DNA from: Aeromonas schubertii | Lineage (GTDB): Bacteria > Pseudomonadota > Gammaproteobacteria > Enterobacterales > Aeromonadaceae | Direction of reading: 5' to 3' | Length of the DNA: 64,000 nt | NCBI RefSeq assembly: GCF_000820105.1 | Contig: NZ_CDDB01000097.1 | Coordinates: forward strand, 1 to 64,000 | Shown: positions 62,115 through 64,000 of the stretch, piece by piece | How positions within the stretch are numbered: the first letter of the stretch is position 1 | Layout of the letters: each line of letters begins with the position of its first letter | Position numbers and translations under genes: made by a program | Notes under the pieces: generated by a model | The model's database searches: none | Told to the model about the DNA's origin: nothing | The model's input: the letters and a program-made list of their open reading frames with translations, nothing else

Positions 62115-63301
62115 GGTTCAGGTCCCTTCAGGCTCTCCTGGCTGCTCCAGGTGAGCACCCCTCCCAGGTAGCTGGAGAAGTAGAGGCCGTCAGGCAACAA
62201 GATGTAGTGTGCCTTCTGCTTGGGCGAACGAAAGGCGGCCATCATGGTGGCGACCAGCGGGCTGCTCAGCAGTACCTCATGATTGATATTGCCGAGGGTG
62301 GTGTTGCTGATCTCCACCACAAAGTCTTCATCGATCTTATCCACATCGCCCACGGTATCGACCGTGAAGAGGCGGCGACCCTGACTATCCACCGCGCTGA
62401 GGGCTGCGACGATGATCTCACGTCCCTTGCCTCCCTTGAGCAGATGGCTGCGCTGGCTGATCTCCACCCATTCATCACCCGCCCGGCACTCCTGATGAAA
62501 ACGCAGGGTGGTGGTGGTGAGTGCCGTGTAATCGGCGCTGACCGCATCACTTGCCGCCGCCATGGTATCGAGAACACAGCGTAACTCGCTATCTATCTTA
62601 CTGCCGTCGCGCAGCAAGAAGACATTCTCGTTGCGAAGCCTGCCTTGGGGATCGAAAGTGACATAGGAGATGGCCTCTTGCCCGATCAGGATCGAGGCCC
62701 TCTTGCCTGTGCCCTGGCCCAGCTGCCTGGCCAGGAGATCGATCGAGGTGCCATGGGTCTGCTCTGCATAGCGAGTCATGTAGAGCGAGACGTTGCTGAT
62801 ATCGATCGACTTCAGGCTGTTGGCGGTGGCGACCCGATAGGCGGAATAGGCGACCAGCAACAGGGTGAGCAAGAGTAGCGACGCCATGAGGATCCGCTTG
62901 CGAGAGAAGAGGCGATCGCTCTTGCGGCGACGATAGACTACAGGTGCCGCCGGATCTTCCTGAGGTGTCTCTTCTTCTCTGTAACCGGGTTCGACGGCGG
63001 CGGTAAACAGGTATCCCACGCGAGGGATGGTATCGATAGCATCCATCACCCCGAAGGCCTCAAATTTGCGGCGCAGGGAGAGGATCTGCCGGTTCAGATT
63101 GGTGTCCGTGCTCTCCTGATTGGGCCACAAGGCCTCTTGCAGCTGGTTTCTCGGGACGACAGCGCCCGCTTCATTACACAGGATCTCCAGAAGCTCAGTC
63201 TCTTTGTTACTGAGTTTTACCTCTCGCTCTCCCTTGGCCAACCTGAATACTGCGGGGAAAAACAGAATATCCTCCGCAATTTTGTAGAAGGTGTTAATCA
63301 T
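62105..63301 (-). CDS. CadC/ToxR-like membrane-bound transcriptional regulator
   Basis: A 398-residue one-component regulator: N-terminal OmpR/PhoB-type winged helix (about 1-101: VKLSNKETELLEILCNEAGA, VPRNQLQEALWP, TNLNRQILSLRRKF, IDTIPRVGYLF), one membrane helix at about 138-156 and a periplasmic sensor region of ~240 residues with one or two cysteines (LRCVLD, QECRAG). It would sense an envelope signal and bind DNA from the membrane. It converges on and overlaps the last fimbrial gene by 10 bases, so it is a likely fimbrial regulator. Confidence 0.88.
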   Translation of the reverse strand: MINTFYKIAEDILFFPAVFRLAKGEREVKLSNKETELLEILCNEAGAVVPRNQLQEALWPNQESTDTNLNRQILSLRRKFEAFGVMDAIDTIPRVGYLFTAAVEPGYREEETPQEDPAAPVVYRRRKSDRLFSRKRILMASLLLLTLLLVAYSAYRVATANSLKSIDISNVSLYMTRYAEQTHGTSIDLLARQLGQGTGKRASILIGQEAISYVTFDPQGRLRNENVFLLRDGSKIDSELRCVLDTMAAASDAVSADYTALTTTTLRFHQECRAGDEWVEISQRSHLLKGGKGREIIVAALSAVDSQGRRLFTVDTVGDVDKIDEDFVVEISNTTLGNINHEVLLSSPLVATMMAAFRSPKQKAHYILLPDGLYFSSYLGGVLTWSSQESLKGPEPHS

Positions 63302-63574
63302 CAGTGACTCTTTTTCCTACCAAGGAGCACATTTTACCATCGTAATTAGGTTGTTCAAATGTTGGTTATTCTATAAAGACTTTGTTTTTCAATTGGTTAC
63401 AATCTTTCACTCTGTAGTGATTATTCTCTCAACCTAAATAGACAGATATTCGCTCGTAAAGTGAGCGACATGACCCGGAATAGTAAGTGTTATGGGCTGT
63501 CGAGAGGAGTGAGAGAAGCGAAAAGGGATAAATTGGCACCCACAGTGTGATCGGGGTGCCCTTATACGGGCATG

Positions 63575-64000
63575 TTATGACAGTTTGTGTCGTAGGACGT
63601 CGAGGGCGTTTAGCCGCCATTCATTGCGCCTGGGCTTGAGCTCTCCTCCGCCGTCAGGCCAGGGGAGCCAGTGGTCCGGCACCATAAAGCCGGGCAGTTG
63701 GCTGCGGATCCACTCTTCCAGTTCGGCCTGGGGGGCGGGGGCGTCTCGCCACTCGATAAAGCAGACGGGGCGCTCCCCCCACTCCTCGCTTGGCACCGGC
63801 ACGACCAGCGCCTGGGCTACCGCAGGGTGATCCACCAGACGCTGCTCTATGGTCTCGGGCTGGATGTTCTCTCCTCCCGAGATGAAGAGATTGTCGAGTC
63901 GCCCCTCCACCACCAGTTCGCCGCTGTCGATCAGGTCGCCCCGGTCACGGGTATGGAACCACCCTTCGTCATCGCGTGCAGGATCGATCCCATCGAGCGT
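63575..64000 (-). CDS. menE: o-Succinylbenzoate-CoA ligase MenE, C-terminal part
   Basis: The C-terminal 141 residues of an adenylate-forming enzyme; the 5' part lies beyond the window. The motif GWFHTRDRGDLIDSGEL, then GRLDNLFISGGENIQPETIE (split), are core motifs of the ANL superfamily, and the short C-terminal domain with QALVVPVPSEEWGERPVCFI fits MenE of the menaquinone pathway. It is the last gene before a 273-base spacer with no terminator obvious to me. Confidence 0.88.
   Translation of the reverse strand, partial: TLDGIDPARDDEGWFHTRDRGDLIDSGELVVEGRLDNLFISGGENIQPETIEQRLVDHPAVAQALVVPVPSEEWGERPVCFIEWRDAPAPQAELEEWIRSQLPGFMVPDHWLPWPDGGGELKPRRNEWRLNALDVLRHKLS

Noticed and set aside
63429-63620. 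63-codon minus-strand frame between menE and the membrane regulator
   Set aside because: It overlaps the end of menE, has no ribosome binding site that I can see and no recognisable features.

Overview
The window looks like chromosomal backbone of an Aeromonas species or a close relative (Aeromonadales). The gene order mutH/rppH-ptsP-lgt-thyA and nhaA-nhaR-hlyU-rpsT-murJ-ribF-ileS-lspA-fkpB-ispH is the vibrio/aeromonad arrangement as I recall it. A divergent LuxI/LuxR pair resembles AhyI/AhyR, and secreted collagenase, GH19 chitinase and chaperone-dependent lipase genes fit that genus. GC is high (roughly 60% by eye), coding density is high, and I see no insertion sequence, prophage, CRISPR array, tRNA or rRNA. 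Protein names come from motif reading and remembered homologues; no search was run.

Layout. 1-9.4 kb: a CBM48 protein, mutH, a DnaA-box/GATC-rich 0.7 kb spacer, rppH-ptsP, lgt-thyA, a nhaA operon with an unnamed secreted protein inside it, and hlyU. 9.4-17.3 kb: rpsT, murJ, ribF and the tightly overlapping ileS-lspA-fkpB-ispH run. 17.3-22.2 kb: a type IV pilus minor-pilin locus beside ispH, ending in a 702-residue prepilin-like protein. 22.2-26 kb: an acidic orphan, an XRE regulator, a possible 42-residue small protein, and a YhaJ-type LysR regulator divergent from pirin-doxX. 26-36.6 kb: recC-recB-recD and dbpA. 36.8-43 kb: chitinase, a secreted SnoaL-like protein, a YjeM-like permease, the quorum-sensing pair, and a SYLF lipoprotein. 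43-52.2 kb: uvrA with a good LexA box, a CHASE4-GGDEF protein, ompW, a thioesterase, lipase with a short foldase, and sanA. 52.3-55 kb: an M9 collagenase with a duplicated N-terminal domain. 55.2-63.3 kb: a chaperone-usher fimbrial locus with a c-di-GMP-I riboswitch on one strand, a structured terminator-bearing leader on the other, and a CadC/ToxR-like membrane regulator at the end. 63.6-64 kb: the 3' end of menE.

How it fits together. Most genes are housekeeping (DNA repair and replication control, lipoprotein processing, isoprenoid and riboflavin metabolism, translation). The accessory theme is surface attachment and degradation of biopolymers: type IV minor pilins, usher fimbriae, chitinase, collagenase and lipase, with quorum sensing and c-di-GMP as candidate controls. 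The most unusual items are the riboswitch that appears to hide the ribosome binding site of a tiny pilin-like gene, the giant prepilin where a PilY1 gene would be expected, the duplicated cysteine domain in the collagenase, the lipase foldase lacking its signature domain, and the DARS2-like spacer next to mutH.
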